A DNA stretch of 64,000 nucleotides from Orthonyx spaldingii (GCA_013397795.1 VZTJ01003820.1:151641-215640), one strand, 5' to 3'; counted from the stretch's first letter, positions 15,220 through 28,400 are shown. Notes: a model not told the origin generated them from the letters alone. Program-made: numbers and translations.

Positions 15220-15660
15220 TTGTTTCCTCAGTTGTGGGAAGCACTTCTTAGCAATGCCAATCCCTCCTTACTTGCAGTCCCTGAGGTCTCACTGGTGACA
15301 GGACCCAAAAAAGCCGGAGCAGAACAGAGGTCTTTCCAACGCTGCTGTCCTGCCCTGCCTCCCATCCCCAAGGCTGGCCCCTGTTCTTTTGCGTGGCACA
15401 AACCCAGGCTGCTCCATAACAAAATGCAGCATTTGAAGGCGCTCTGCGGGGTCTGGAGGACACCTCTGTGACAACTCTGTCCCTGTGTGGGGGCAGATAT
15501 CCCGCTCAGGGCCCTCAAGAGCTTTTCGCTCCCGCAGAGGCTCCGCAGGCCCGGGCCGTGAGGGCACACCGACAGCCCCGCACCGCAGGCATCGAGCACA
15601 GGCTTCACTCCTTGTTCTTTATTATCCTGACGTCAATGTAAAATAAAGGTAATTTAGGCC
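15220..15660 (+). promoter_or_regulatory. Small GC/CpG-rich patch, possible promoter or exon
   Basis: Base composition changes sharply here. About a dozen CpG dinucleotides fall between roughly 15,438 and 15,597, while the surrounding kilobases have very few. The patch opens with a good plus-strand splice-acceptor-like sequence (TTTTGTTTCCTCAG, ending at 15,231) and is followed by a full cAMP-response palindrome at 15,628-15,635 and by AAAGGTAATT near 15,655, a passable splice donor. An 83-codon plus-strand frame (15,220-15,471) crosses the acceptor but matches no protein I know. It could be a weak CpG island, a non-coding RNA exon, or the remains of a GC-rich insertion. Confidence 0.25.
15628..15635. 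promoter_or_regulatory. Full CRE palindrome TGACGTCA
   Basis: A perfect eight-base cAMP-response element, the consensus CREB/ATF binding site, lies about 30 bases beyond the last CpG of the GC-rich patch. Because it contains a CpG, the full palindrome is uncommon by chance in CpG-poor vertebrate DNA, and functional copies usually sit near promoters. No TATA box or transcript is evident here, so activity is an inference. Confidence 0.35.
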
Positions 15661-18597
15661 CAGGTTATAGGCAATATAAAAACAGAAGGAGGAAGCTGGC
15701 AGCAGCAGCCTGACTTCAGGCTTCAGAAAGCCTGTGCGAGCCTGCCAAAACACAATTTTAGCTGAAGGCATTAGCACATCTGAGACCCCCGGCTGCCTTA
15801 AAACAAAAACACAGCAAAACCAAAAATGCTCTCTAGCAAAGCCACCGTCTCCATCTCCTGGTGGGGTGTGTGGGGAGGAAGCAGAGCCTACGCACAAGGT
15901 TTGGCTGATAACATGGAAGAGAAGAATAACTACCACCCCAGATGAAACTAAGTACGACAAGTTCAACTTGCAGCAAGTCTGTGCAGCCAAGTTATAAATC
16001 CCTCAAACAGGGTCTCATAATGAAAATGTGAACACTGCCTTAATAGATGGGCACCCGGACCTGACAGTAGTTTGGCCTCTGTTCCCCTGCCAAGGCAGCC
16101 TTGAGACGCAGAGATGAGCTGTCTCTCCCCCTCCCAGGATGTGTGGGGAGGCAGGAGGAGGCTGATGGATGGTTTTGTGGACAAAGGAGAGAGGGATGAA
16201 GAATAAACTGCAAATTGATCTGTGCAGCAGAATAAAAGCAGGATGTGGCAAGGTACACCTAGGTCAGTGTCACACAGGTGCAGGCTTTGGAATTAGTTTC
16301 CTGAACATCTGCAGCAAACATAAAAAACAACTGCCAGTACCAAGGAGGGAGGGGGAAAAAACCAATAACCACATATCATGTTGCATGGATCAAACCAACC
16401 AACAAAACATGAAAAAAGAAAAAATATTAAGTTTTTTTCTGTCACCATCACATTCACTGGACATGCTGTTCCTAATTTCCTAGTTTAAGCTGTTCTGCCA
16501 CATGATTAGAGAAAATAATAATCCTTCTGCTTTCCCTGAAACTGTTTGAAAACATCCCACTGTTGAGACCTTAACAGTGGCAGTCTTCCAGACCTAAACA
16601 AAGGAGGACCATTGCACAGGGCTTCTTGCCTGCCCCTCCCCAGTCCCCCCGCCGCTGACTGCTTTAGACTAAATACAAATTGGAGTCCCCTCCTAGGAAT
16701 CCACAAAGATCCATCTTAACAAAATGTCCATGTACGTGATAGGCAAGGAGTAATTTGTGTGTTTTTCTTTGCCCATGAGAACGTCTGGAAGAAGAAGAAA
16801 AGGTTACTATTTTGCCCATAATTATTTCTCCTGGCTCTTTTATCCTTGCTATTCCCAGGATAAGCAGAGGGAAGTGCATACCAGTAACACAAGCTGAATT
16901 AACTTACAAAGCTTTAATTTCTCACTTAGCTGTGTACAAAGCAAAAGTACTGAGGAATGACCATTCACTTGTGAAGACCTAAATTAATTTGCCCAAGAAC
17001 ATGAGTGCCTTCAGTGCGCAGAGAAATAACACAAGTGATTCTCTTACCTTGAGAGGAAAACAAACTCCTTGCCCTAAGAAATTAAATAAAAAATTACATA
17101 TCCTAAAAATTTTTCAAACCTGTTTATTGAACCTGACGTATCCCAAGTGACTGACTGCCTTTTAATGTTGAGAACCTTTTTTTTAAGTACACTGGCTTAA
17201 AATTTTGACCTTTTTGTTACTTTTCCCTTCATATGGCTGCTACTGCCTTTCTTAACTATTTATTTTAAATGAAAAAAAATTGCCTCGGTTAGGAAAAATC
17301 ACAAAATTCACAAATAGGTATTAAAACTATGTATTTTTTTAAAAAAAAGCCATAAAGAAACTGTTCTGACAAAATGAAAGAAATCCCACAAAAGAGTGCT
17401 TTAAAAACACAAACCTGGCTTAGTTTTCCAACAGAAGCTGGTAGAAAAATTTGTACATTACTTATTATAAAACAAAACAAACCAAAACAATTGAACGAAG
17501 TACTAGGGATAAAATAACTATGTTGTGAGAGGAGACTGAAAGCAAGTTATTCAAATTACCTAGTGGTTTAGGGAGCTGATATAATATTCTCCCTCAAGAT
17601 AAAATCCTGGGCACTGAACAACTTGGAATAGCTCACAGCTGCTCTGAACATGAGTCTTTTTATGGAAAATGTCAGGGAAGAAGCATAAAAAATTAAGAAA
17701 TCCTGCTGCATATATGTCTCGATTGATAAACTCAAAGAAGCAACAAGGGCTGCTGTTATCCTACAGGCACATCTCCTCCACAAACAGTAGCATGATTTGA
17801 AGGTCCATCTCCCCAGCTTTGTGCAAGTCGCTTCCCCACTGTCAGCCTGACCACAACTTGTAACTAGCAACAACAACCTCAAAGCACATAGCAGGTTCTT
17901 CAAACAGCTCCCCTCTTCCTATAGCAGCTATAAACTTGTACACATATGCAAAAATATGTGTGGTGGAGGCAGCCACACACTAAATAATTTGATATTTGCC
18001 CGGTTTTGACCACAGAGTACATTTTCACTCTCCTTTCACCTTCCTTTCTCAAATCAACTGAGGAGAAAAGAAGGCAGCACAGCTTTTGCCATGCTGTAAG
18101 AAATGCAGCACTGATAACATACTGCAGAAATAACATGACACCACTACTGCTTGTGGCAAAGTATTACACAGAGTAACCTGCATTTGCTCAAACAGTGCAG
18201 GATGTCTGAGCAGACCAGTCCAGGTGGACAAGGAGCTCTTCTTTTCTGCAGCCAGAGCTGGCTCAAACATCTAACTCTATCCCACAGACCAACCAAAGAG
18301 GGAAAAGAGGGAAGGTCTCTTTGGAAACAGAGGCAACATTTCTTCACACAAGCCTTGCCCTGGTGTGCCTCCTACTTCCCTTATAACATCCTGTCTTGCA
18401 TAAAAGACATTCATTTAACAGCAGTAACAGAGCTGTGGGAAAAGGCTTTTTAAGTTCGAGAGTGGAGTAAGGGTTGAAGGAAGACTGGAGATGGTGGGGG
18501 AGTTCTGCATCATACATCTTAGTAAATGAAGCCAGGGGACACTTCATGATGAATTGAAGCCTGGGAAAGAGCCATCTATGGCTAGATTTGTCTTAAA

Positions 18598-18681
18598 GGT
18601 TTTTTTGTGGGTGGTTTTTGTTTGGGGTTTTTGGGGGCAAGGCGTCTAGATGGGTGGTTTTATATTTAAAAAAAAAAAAAA
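18598..18681 (+). repeat. G/T-rich tract followed by poly-A
   Basis: A G/T-rich run with several G clusters passes into a 14-base A run at 18,668-18,681. It has only three G runs of three or more, so it does not meet the usual four-run quadruplex pattern. It is probably slippage-prone low-complexity DNA. Confidence 0.7.
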
Positions 18682-20850
18682 GTAACTAACCAGAATGCAA
18701 AAAATCTAAAAATCTGGATAAAGGATTTCTTAATGAGGGCACTGCAAATGACATTTTCCCTCTACTTTAGAGTGCTGCAAATAGCAAATTAGCATATCTC
18801 AGAGTGGAATTTCTGCTACGGGAGAGATGAAAGGTTAACTGTCCAAAGAGTAAAGAATATGTTTGACATCTATTTAGAAAAGCAAGACTCTTCTAATAAA
18901 AGCAGAGGCCCCACTTGATGCTCCTAATTCTCCTTCAGTGTTTGCATACACTTTCAAATAATTAGAGAAACTCACTCCAGAAAGCCTAACTGAAAAATAA
19001 GTAAAAAACCAAAAAAAAAAAACAACAACCACTGCAGACCTCAATGCCTTGTTTGCTGGGCTTGTTAGAGGGCTGTGGAGGTCACCATGATTGACAAGCC
19101 TTTGGTGCCTGTAGGAGAGCTGCTAATGCATACACATCACCAGAGGGGCAAGGTCTGAGTACTGACCATGCCTAATAAGAGACGGGCAACCAGCAGGCTG
19201 AACAATGTAACACGCAAACCCTCATGAACTTAGGGCAGCTGAAAGACTGCAAATTACATTCTCCATCAATTAGTACCAATTAGAAAGCAGGAGAGTAAAA
19301 TATATAATGCAAATAAAGGTGTCCCCCCACTTCCAAGGCACTTTCATAAAGCTGGCTTTGTTGCCAGTTCTTAGCATACACCTTACTGCTGCATACACAT
19401 GCCTGGGCTCCCACGTGGGAATTTGATGTATGTGTTACCAGAGCAATAAAGTTGTTGAGAAAAGCAAACTGAGCAAGGGTACACAGGCTTGAGTTTCTAA
19501 ATCCTACCATAACCTAACTGCTAAAATTGGGATTTCATAAGGTGTGACAGAGACTGGAAACTGTAGCCTCAAGCCAGGCAAGGCTCCTTCCAAGCAGATC
19601 CCACCCTGTGTGCTCACTGCAGCCTCACACAAACACAGCCTAGCGCATCGCTGGAAGACCAGCAGCTCTCAGGGGCTCCCCATTCTGTCTCCAATCCCAC
19701 CTGGGCAGCGGGAAGGAGAAACACAACTGGGGAAGGAGATGATTATCCCTTTGCCTAGCTCGTTCTAAACCATGTCTTGTGGAGTCAGTGGGTTTGTTCT
19801 ATGTACGGTTAAAGACAGCAAACTGCTTCCACAGGCATGCTTGTAACAATGGTCCATAATGTGACTCCACGGATTTGTTCTCCTGTGTATGTGCCTGTCT
19901 ACTTCTGCAGCTGTTTTAACTTTTCCTTGCAGTTTTGAAGGCATGGTGTAACTCATTAGGTTACACCTCAAGCTGCATCTAAATTCAGCTAACATTTTAA
20001 AGACAGCTGTGTCTGTTTAGCAGAGGAAAAACAGCCCTATTCAGTGTTCAAATATATACCTTCAACAAACAGAACTATTGACCAATAATACTGACTATGC
20101 TTTTCAAGCCTTACTGAATCTCTGCACAGGCTAAAGAAATAATAATATAAATGTGATTAAAGTTTCAACAATGGTAGGTTGCAAGGAAAAAAGAATCAGT
20201 GTTATGCTATTTTAGTGAAATCACCTTAGGCACCAGACTTGTAATAAAAATAATACTTCGATCTTAACACTTTCACTAATACAAGTCAAGAGTATTTTAC
20301 AAAGAAAGCGGCATCACCATGTACATATAGGGTAACATTACTGTATAAAGAGCTCCCATTCATCTCTTTTTTTATGCAAGTTTCAAGTGCTTTTGTGACA
20401 AATTGAGAAAAAAACCAAACTACTAAAATCACAGAGCCTTGGCACAGTTATCTGCCAAAGAACTACCTCATCTTTTTCCCATTCACCAACAGCTGGCCTT
20501 TTCAGTCTAGAAAGGATCTGGGGCTTGGTTCAGTGTTGGAGACAACAGGAGCGCTACTGTGGTGTGACTGGACTCTGTGGGTAGGGCTTTGTCTATTTCA
20601 TTTCACCTACTGTTGTGAAAGACTTGTATGCAGTTCAGGTGTGATACAGAAACAAAGCAGAGGAAAGTGCAGCAACAAAGTTCCACAAAAGAAAGCACAC
20701 GTTTGATACTATGAGAAAATTCATGCCAGAGACAGCAAAGTCAGAGGGTTTTTTATTTACTTGTTTTAAAAAAAAGGCATGGTCAGAAAACTTAGCCAGG
20801 TAATTATTTTTTGGCAAAACACAGGCATTCCTGGAAAAGCATGTAACATT

Positions 20851-20871
20851 AAAAAAAAAAAAAAAAAAAAA
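20851..20871 (+). repeat. Poly-A run (21 A)
   Basis: An uninterrupted run of 21 A, followed by CAAAACCAA. It could be a retroposon tail, but the bases 5' of it show no SINE or LINE body and I see no target-site duplication. It ends about 125 bases before the LTR insertion and is not part of it. Confidence 0.8.
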
Positions 20872-20991
20872 CAAAACCAACTATGAGTGTACCTCTTAGA
20901 AGTGAAATTAAGATCTTAAGTAAGTGCCACGGTTACTTCACAGACTTGCTAAAAATGCTTGGGATTAAAGAAAAACAGTGTCTTGCTTAAA

Positions 20992-20996
20992 CAGAA
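20992..20996 (+). repeat. 5' target-site duplication CAGAA
   Basis: These five bases directly precede the TG terminus of the LTR element and are repeated exactly at 22,418-22,422, directly after its CA terminus. A 5-bp duplication is typical of several avian endogenous retrovirus groups (ERVL- and ERVK-like; class I elements usually make 4 bp). Confidence 0.85.
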
Positions 20997-21226
20997 TGTC
21001 GTGGGTTTACCCAGGAAGGATCAGTCTTTCAAGTGACTTATGGTGCAGGAAGTAGTGCACTTTGCTTTTTGGGAAACAGAGCCAGTGATTAATTAGTTTT
21101 GAGTATTGATGGGTGGATAATTTAATTAAAAGTTGTTTCGCTTCCAGGGAAAAAACCATATTTAAGAGAGATACACCTGAGAAAAAACCCTCTTTTCCTG
21201 TCCTGTTGCTGCCAGAGAAGCAAGTC

Positions 21227-22026
21227 NNNNNNNNNNNNNNNNNNNNNNNNNNNNNNNNNNNNNNNNNNNNNNNNNNNNNNNNNNNNNNNNNNNNNNNNNN
21301 NNNNNNNNNNNNNNNNNNNNNNNNNNNNNNNNNNNNNNNNNNNNNNNNNNNNNNNNNNNNNNNNNNNNNNNNNNNNNNNNNNNNNNNNNNNNNNNNNNNN
21401 NNNNNNNNNNNNNNNNNNNNNNNNNNNNNNNNNNNNNNNNNNNNNNNNNNNNNNNNNNNNNNNNNNNNNNNNNNNNNNNNNNNNNNNNNNNNNNNNNNNN
21501 NNNNNNNNNNNNNNNNNNNNNNNNNNNNNNNNNNNNNNNNNNNNNNNNNNNNNNNNNNNNNNNNNNNNNNNNNNNNNNNNNNNNNNNNNNNNNNNNNNNN
21601 NNNNNNNNNNNNNNNNNNNNNNNNNNNNNNNNNNNNNNNNNNNNNNNNNNNNNNNNNNNNNNNNNNNNNNNNNNNNNNNNNNNNNNNNNNNNNNNNNNNN
21701 NNNNNNNNNNNNNNNNNNNNNNNNNNNNNNNNNNNNNNNNNNNNNNNNNNNNNNNNNNNNNNNNNNNNNNNNNNNNNNNNNNNNNNNNNNNNNNNNNNNN
21801 NNNNNNNNNNNNNNNNNNNNNNNNNNNNNNNNNNNNNNNNNNNNNNNNNNNNNNNNNNNNNNNNNNNNNNNNNNNNNNNNNNNNNNNNNNNNNNNNNNNN
21901 NNNNNNNNNNNNNNNNNNNNNNNNNNNNNNNNNNNNNNNNNNNNNNNNNNNNNNNNNNNNNNNNNNNNNNNNNNNNNNNNNNNNNNNNNNNNNNNNNNNN
22001 NNNNNNNNNNNNNNNNNNNNNNNNNN
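21227..22026. other. Assembly gap (800 N)
   Basis: A run of 800 unknown bases lies wholly inside the LTR element. Long frames that appear to cross it are artefacts of unknown codons. The real length may differ from 800. Confidence 0.99.
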
Positions 22027-22275
22027 GCTGCTAGTTGTGAAGCTGAAAACCATAAGAACTGTATTTCTTGTGGAGAAGTCAACATGGTAAAGCAGGAGAA
22101 AACTCCTCTCCCTAAATGACTGAAGAAAGACTAATTTAGAAGTGGTAAACTGACTGAAAGTCAAAGTGTTGTTTTTTTGTATTGTCATTGAAAAATAGAG
22201 AAGTGGGAAGAGCAAAAGTGTTCTGACGGTTTTGTTCTGGTTCTTAAGCTTTTTTTCTTTCCTTTTAGGTCTGTT

Positions 22276-22281
22276 AATAAA
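22276..22281 (+). promoter_or_regulatory. LTR polyadenylation signal AATAAA
   Basis: A canonical AATAAA lies 136 bases before the LTR terminus, with a second copy at 22,351-22,356 followed by GGTAAGTGTGCTGG, which is GT-rich as expected downstream of a cleavage site. Together they support plus-strand orientation of the LTR. Confidence 0.55.
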
Positions 22282-22417
22282 CTTTCTTTATACTCTTTAA
22301 AGTTTGAGCCTGCTTTACCTACTCCTAATCCTTATCTCACAGCAAAATTAAATAAAATCTGGTAAGTGTGCTGGCGTTTAGCCAAAAAACTCAGGTGAAT
22401 GAACTCAAACCACTACA

Positions 22418-22422
22418 CAGAA
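22418..22422 (+). repeat. 3' target-site duplication CAGAA
   Basis: An exact copy of the five bases at 20,992-20,996, directly after the CA end of the LTR. It fixes the right boundary of the insertion to the base. Confidence 0.85.
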
Positions 22423-25400
22423 CCATTTGGATATTTTGTTTGAAAGCAAAAACAAACAAAGAAGGCCATGCCTGAGAAGCATTCTAATATTATAGCAGCT
22501 CTGGAACTGAAACTAAATGATACCAGAGTAAGGACTGGTTTTCTCCTTTGAACTCTGAAGTACTGCTCAGCTTGTGTCAGGTGTGATAAAATGAGTGCAA
22601 CTGTGACAAAGCACAGTGACTTACTTGGGGAGTCTCTCCCCATTTCTCATTCATGGCTTGTTTTTTCCTTCTTGGAAAGAAAGAGGTGCCTTCCATTCAT
22701 TTCCAACATGGCACAGAAGTATTTCAGGAGGTAGAGGGACGGGATGTCACCAGGACAACACAAGTAAGCACAAAAGACAGATACAAAGAACAGACTTCTT
22801 CAGTGGCATGTTTGTCAGATGTTTCATAAATCACAATGTCACTGTATTACAACAATAACTGCTCTCTTGGAAAGCACTCCGGGTTATCCCTCTCTGTATG
22901 GGCTAGTTGATATAGCTTGCAAATTCCACAGCTGGCTGTCACTAACTACTATAAATGGAATAAACCCGGAGATTGTTCTTCAGTTCTTGATATGCACTGC
23001 TACAGACAGCTTTCACAGACACACACCACATGAGGTATTACCAGCCCCGATTGCCAGGTTCAAGATAATGGCTCAAATCACAAGACCTTACCTCAGGAAG
23101 GTACAAAGGCTTGTTTCCCCTGCATCCTCCACACCACAGTGGCTGATGTGGACCCGCCCTGCTGCGCTACCAGGAGCATTCCTGCCAAGGTTACCACCTG
23201 ACTCTGTTAATTTTTAAGTAGTTTAAAGCACATTTTTTTCAACATAATTTCATCCAATCTAGTTTGACAGTGATAAGCAATGGGTGCCAAGCAATTCTGC
23301 TAAAAATTCACTTTTATTCCAGCTCCATAGCATGAGCAATCAGGAGCTACAGCAGGTTAGTTATACAGGCAATCATAATACTTTTAAGTTTCTGAGTAAG
23401 ACCTTGGTTTCCCCTCCTGCCAAGTCTCTGGCCCACATGGTAGCACATACTTCAAAATATTTAAATATATTTAGCTGGTAAGCTGGTTTAAAATTTGTAG
23501 TTTATAAGAAAAACTTATCTAGACAAACTGAGGGAGCACAGAAGAAGAATTGAGATAAAAAAGAAACCCTTTGCAAAATCCTTCTGTATTACAGTAACAA
23601 ATGACAAAAACTACTTTGAGGCAAAGTCATTAAAAAAACTCCACAAAATTTTAATCCACTTCTGCAAATTGAATTTTCCAGTTAGGTTTTTATTTCCACT
23701 ATACTGCTGTTCTCCAAGTCTTGGTTGCTTATTTACATATATGGTGGTCACGCTGGTGCAGTTAATTCGATTCACCATTCATTTCTGAGTACTTCATTTC
23801 TGGCCTGTCCATTAATCCCAGGTCTTGTATCTTTCCCTACATCTCAAGTCTTTGAGTAGCTTCAAATCACCAGAGAAATTTGTCTTTATTTCCAAATACA
23901 AACAAAATCCATTTCACATTATTCTAGTGTTGAACCCAGCCTAATTTTGTCATGCAAAAGTGACAGATTTAAAATCTGTTCTCTTGTAACCCTTTGCAGT
24001 TAGAAATTTTCATGGCCCAGCAAAAACAACACTTCCTAATCTCTGGATAATTTCAAGATAAGGGAGATTTTTTATGATTATTTATTTCAGTTATCACAAA
24101 TCCAGTTACAGTAAGGTAATAAGAAACCATGAAAACCTTTAAAATTATGTAAAATTTCTTTCATGTAACTAAAACCCACATGACTTTGTTCATCATCTGA
24201 AGCTTCCCCATGGCCACATTATTTAATTCTGGTAGCAGTGTGGCTGACAGACATGATAAAAATATTTATAGAACATACGTATACTTAAGCATACCTGTTT
24301 AAAATTAAATAAATAAAGATACATTAAAGGGCAAACAATGCAAACTGAATTAGATATTAATGTCTCTTATTCTTCTGACATTGCCAAAATACTCATGCCT
24401 TGTTGTACAAAGTGGTTTTAGATATTGTTTTATCCTATTTCTACACCTAGTAACATTTGCACATGTATTTTACTGGTGGATCAGCTGACGTAGAATACAA
24501 ACATATCATCTATGAAGATGGCTTACCAGTGCTATTTTGAAAAAGAAAGGCTGCAAAGATACACCATCAGTTACAGAAATTTGCTCAGATCACTTATTAA
24601 ATGTTGGTCTGAACCTAAAAGCAACAACAACTGACAGTAGCCATCATAATTTTCAAACTGAACAAGTACTTTTAATACAACAGGACACATACACATATAA
24701 TTTTAGGGAATGTGTTAAATGTCTAAATTAACTTTGTGATAACCCTAAACTTGTGCAATGCACTTCTATTGAACATCTTTTTGTAAAACTCATGCCAGTC
24801 CTTTCTCTTCTTAGTCCTTCGGGCTAACTTATGTACCAACATGCTTAATGCTACCTTCCATACTGCCACTACCCAAGCACATCCCCTCAGATGATTCATC
24901 CATTTTTCAAAAACAAAATGCTAAATCCATTTGCCCCTACATAAATGAAATATTGGGGTTTCTTTTCTGTTTCACAATCAGAAAAAAAAAGTTACTTTCT
25001 ATATAGCAGAGGTGCAAAGAGAAGAAGCTCAGTATTTTAGATTTTTCTTGAAGCTCGAAATTTAGGTTTTTAGAACAATGCTCATCTTACCACAACCATG
25101 TGAGTGACAGTAAAGGCTCATTGCACAGGTCAGTTGCAGCATGTCTGATTTTGATTTGGGAAAGGAAATGACTTATATCAGCTACGATGTTTCTGAGACT
25201 GCTATGGAAAATCAAAAGGCAGGTGCATGAATTTCCTCTTTTCATAAGGATCAAGCCCTAAGATGTTTTTATCAGTCACTTAAATTTGCCTGTCACACAG
25301 AGAGCTTTGCAATGAAGAAATCTCCTCCAAGTCCCAATGCAAGATGCAACATTAAAAAACAAGGGGAAGAAAAAAGCCAAGTGCTTGCATGTATATGCAT

Positions 25401-28400
25401 GAATGCAAAACACATGCAGTGGATTATGTCACTGGAAGCAGCATGCCCTTGTTTTCAAAGGTAAGCAGAAGGAAATCTCAGTAGTACACCTGCAGACCAG
25501 GCTTTCTGCAAGGATCCAGAGAAGCATGAAAGGAGACCACAGGCCAGACCACATCGTATTTTCTCAGCAAGAGTCTATTGGTAACAAAGAAGGCAAAGCT
25601 TATCGTGCTCAGTGCCCATATTTTACAGGCTTGCTGTAATGCTCCAAGGGCTTAAGTGCCCTTATCTGCCAACCCCCTGCTTCATTTCTTCATTGAAATA
25701 AATCCCTTTGTAATAACACACGAGACTTGCTACTTAGCCTGTATGCAGATGAGGTAGGACAGAGCTGCTTTTACACCTGGCTGGCAAATGACAATCCATG
25801 GACTGTTTAGGGATTACAGACAAAATTAATTAATGTACCTCCCTGTTTCTCCTCTCCCCCCACTAAGTTCTTTGACCCTTATTATAAGAGAATAATTCCA
25901 ATGCACAGTCATTTAAAGTTACAACTTTCTACATAATTTTGGTGACTGTAGTCTTATTTTAATTAATTTGATTTTGAAGTACATATGCCTGGACTCTGGA
26001 CTCAGAGTGGACAGAAAGAAGCAATGAGGAGAGTGGTTTCAGATTATTTAAATAGTGCCAATTTCTACAGTCCTGCCATAGGCTGTCAAAGGCGTAAGTC
26101 ACTTACAGAGTTCTGGATACCCTACAGTCCAACAGCCTAGGAATGCTTTTAAAAATTGGCTCTGAAGGGGAGTACAGATGTTAATTGTAGCTATTAGAAA
26201 TATAAGGAAGAAGGAGATGAGCAAAAGGTTAATATAGAAGAAGGGATTTCCTGAATATATTTACATATTCCTTATATGGCAATTTATAAATTATTTGATT
26301 TTCAGTAAACATAGAAATTAGAAAGTTACAGAAAACATATTGGAATATTTTTAAAAATATTTTTTAAGCTACAGAAACAGCCTGAGATTTCATTTGGCAA
26401 GGGCACAGAGGCCTTGACTGCATCTGTGATTTCTGTCATGTGGAGCTTGAAGACAAAGAGGACATTCACATGTGTAAAGATAATAAAGAATTAGTTCCAA
26501 AATGCTGAATTGTCCACTTTAAAACAAATTACGCAAGTTTCATCTGAAATTTAAAAGCCCTAATGTTTTGCACACCAACAACTCAAAATTACTAAGTCAC
26601 TCTTGCATAGTGTATGTGTGCTCAGAATTAAGTAACTTCAAAAGCACCGTAATTAAGAACAGCATAAACAAACTTGAGAGATAAACATGGGTTCTCTTTC
26701 CTTCTCTCGAGTATTTATTAAGTATTAATATAAAGACTTATGCAGATTATCAACACAAATTGGTGTTCTGGAATTTCTTTCCATTCCTTTCGTTTCCTAA
26801 AACAGCACTCCGATTTATTATCATATTTATGGGAAATAAAACCTTAAGATTTTTAGTAAATTCTCCATGCTTTCTTAGTGGATTTCCTAAACTGTCCTTC
26901 AGTGCATTGCCTGTATACCAACCTTACTCCATGCAGTTCATAAGCACTAAAAATATTTAAAGATTTTTTTTTCCTTACTTCATGTCATAGTTGGAAGAAA
27001 CTTCACTTTCTATGTAATATCAGGCTTTTTTGTTTTTACTTGTAAGACTGTTGATTAACAAGAATTGTGTTTGTTGAGACAGATGCAAAAACCTTACACC
27101 TTTGCAGTCAAGAAGAGCCAATTTCTGAAGAACAAAACTGGACAGGAGAAACAAAGATGAAGGACTAATTTCTGAAGGAGACTGCTGTCCATCTTACATA
27201 CACCAGCATCACTGAAACCAGGATTTACCTATCTACAAAAAATAAGCACTTTAATTCAGCTTTAAGATGCCCTTTTGTGTATTCCAATACAACCTGTCAA
27301 CAAAATAAATTTAATCCTTAAAACATCATACCATTTTTTGCTAAGGGACTATGTAAAAAAAAAAAAAATAATTGGGGTTTATCAGCTTAACATCAATAGT
27401 CTAAACATAAAAGATGCCAACTGGTTCAATAATGGGTCACAGTGTTCAAAAAGAGGCCACATTTCCTCTCAGTCAAAACAACATATAAAATCTTATGAAC
27501 ACAATTCACAAATTCAACCATCTTAAGGAAAGGTACTGTAAGCATAACCAAGTTGCTGAAACACCACAGAGTTCTATAAATCTCTTCTTACCTGAAAATC
27601 ATAATGAAATGGGTTGACTTTAAGAAGTAAGAGGACAGCCTTTAATTCTGCCTGTATATGGTCTTCTTACATATGCCTAAACTGGAGCTGCCTAATTGTT
27701 TCAGTAATATTGTTGTTGTGAATAGACCATGCGAATGATGAGATGCTGAAGCTGAGTCAGGTAAAGAAGACCTTTCCTTCAGTCCCCGCTTCCAGCTCTC
27801 CACCACAGGAAAACTCCTCCAGCCTTCCAGCCTAAACCAGTATGCAGCCACTAATTCCTCAGTATCACTTGAGTTAGTTCATGCAGTCAGTAGCATTTTA
27901 TCTTAATTCTGTGGCAGGTTGGAGTGTAGCCACACATGCAGAAATGCCAAGACCACAGTAAGATGAAATAACCCCTTAAACCTCAGTCAGGTGCAGCTGG
28001 AACAGCACATCTAACCTATCTTCCATATACGCTGTCTAAAGTTTAATGCACTGATGTGTTTCCTTCCCTCTGTACACTTGTGATTCCTGATAGAAGTTCT
28101 GGTCAATCATATTTTATTTTCTCTGTTTTGGTATCTGCACTTACAGATACAATTGCACTGTTTGAATATTGAGCACATTGCATCTGGAAAAGGTTTAGGG
28201 AAATACACTGGTGATCACTTCCCTCTATGATCAAAAATTATGATTTGATGAAAATACTCATATGCAAAATTATCTAACAGCCAGCACAGCTGAAAAACTT
28301 TGAAAAAAATGCAAACATGTTCCCTAGCATACTGATCAGTACCAGAAATAAATTACAGGGGCTAGATGCTTGTCATAATGCTTGTGTCAGAAGTCACAGA

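Larger units (their letters stand above)
15661..20991. other. Non-coding stretch, no gene seen
   Basis: Mostly unique AT-rich DNA with some GC-richer parts near 15.8-16.7 kb and 19.5-19.8 kb. The 122-codon minus-strand frame at 15,622-15,990 reads hydrophobic near its start, but its first codon is TTG rather than ATG and it resembles nothing I know. Low-complexity tracts at 18.6 kb and 20.85 kb are listed separately. Confidence 0.6.
20997..22417 (+). mobile_element. Endogenous retrovirus LTR (solo LTR or collapsed provirus)
   Basis: The element begins TGTCGTGGGTTTAC and ends TCAAACCACTACA. These ends form imperfect inverted repeats (TGTCGTGGGTTT against AAACCACTACA), as in retroviral LTRs, and a perfect CAGAA duplication flanks them. 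The right part carries two AATAAA polyadenylation signals (22,276-22,281 and 22,351-22,356) followed by GT-rich sequence, which fits the end of R and the U5 of a plus-strand LTR. About 230 bases are readable on the left and 391 on the right. The 800 bases between are an assembly gap, so one long solo LTR and a provirus squeezed into the gap cannot be told apart. No gag, pol or env sequence is visible. The end sequences resemble LTRs I recall from songbird genomes; the family name is uncertain. Confidence 0.85.

Noticed and set aside
15622..15990. 122-codon minus-strand frame with a hydrophobic N-terminal part
   Set aside because: The first codon is TTG, not ATG; the hydrophobic part is short and the rest has no family resemblance.
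21007..22215. Long open frames (up to 402 codons) on both strands
   Set aside because: Most of their length is unknown bases of the 800-N gap; the readable ends are LTR sequence with no protein resemblance.
22819..23217. 132-codon plus-strand frame after the first LTR
   Set aside because: It is outside the LTR boundary, has no domain resemblance, and no exon-like borders were found.
26344..26361. 18-base perfect palindrome AATATTTTTAAAAATATT
   Set aside because: It is made only of A and T in AT-rich DNA; such palindromes are expected by chance and no terminator or element is nearby.
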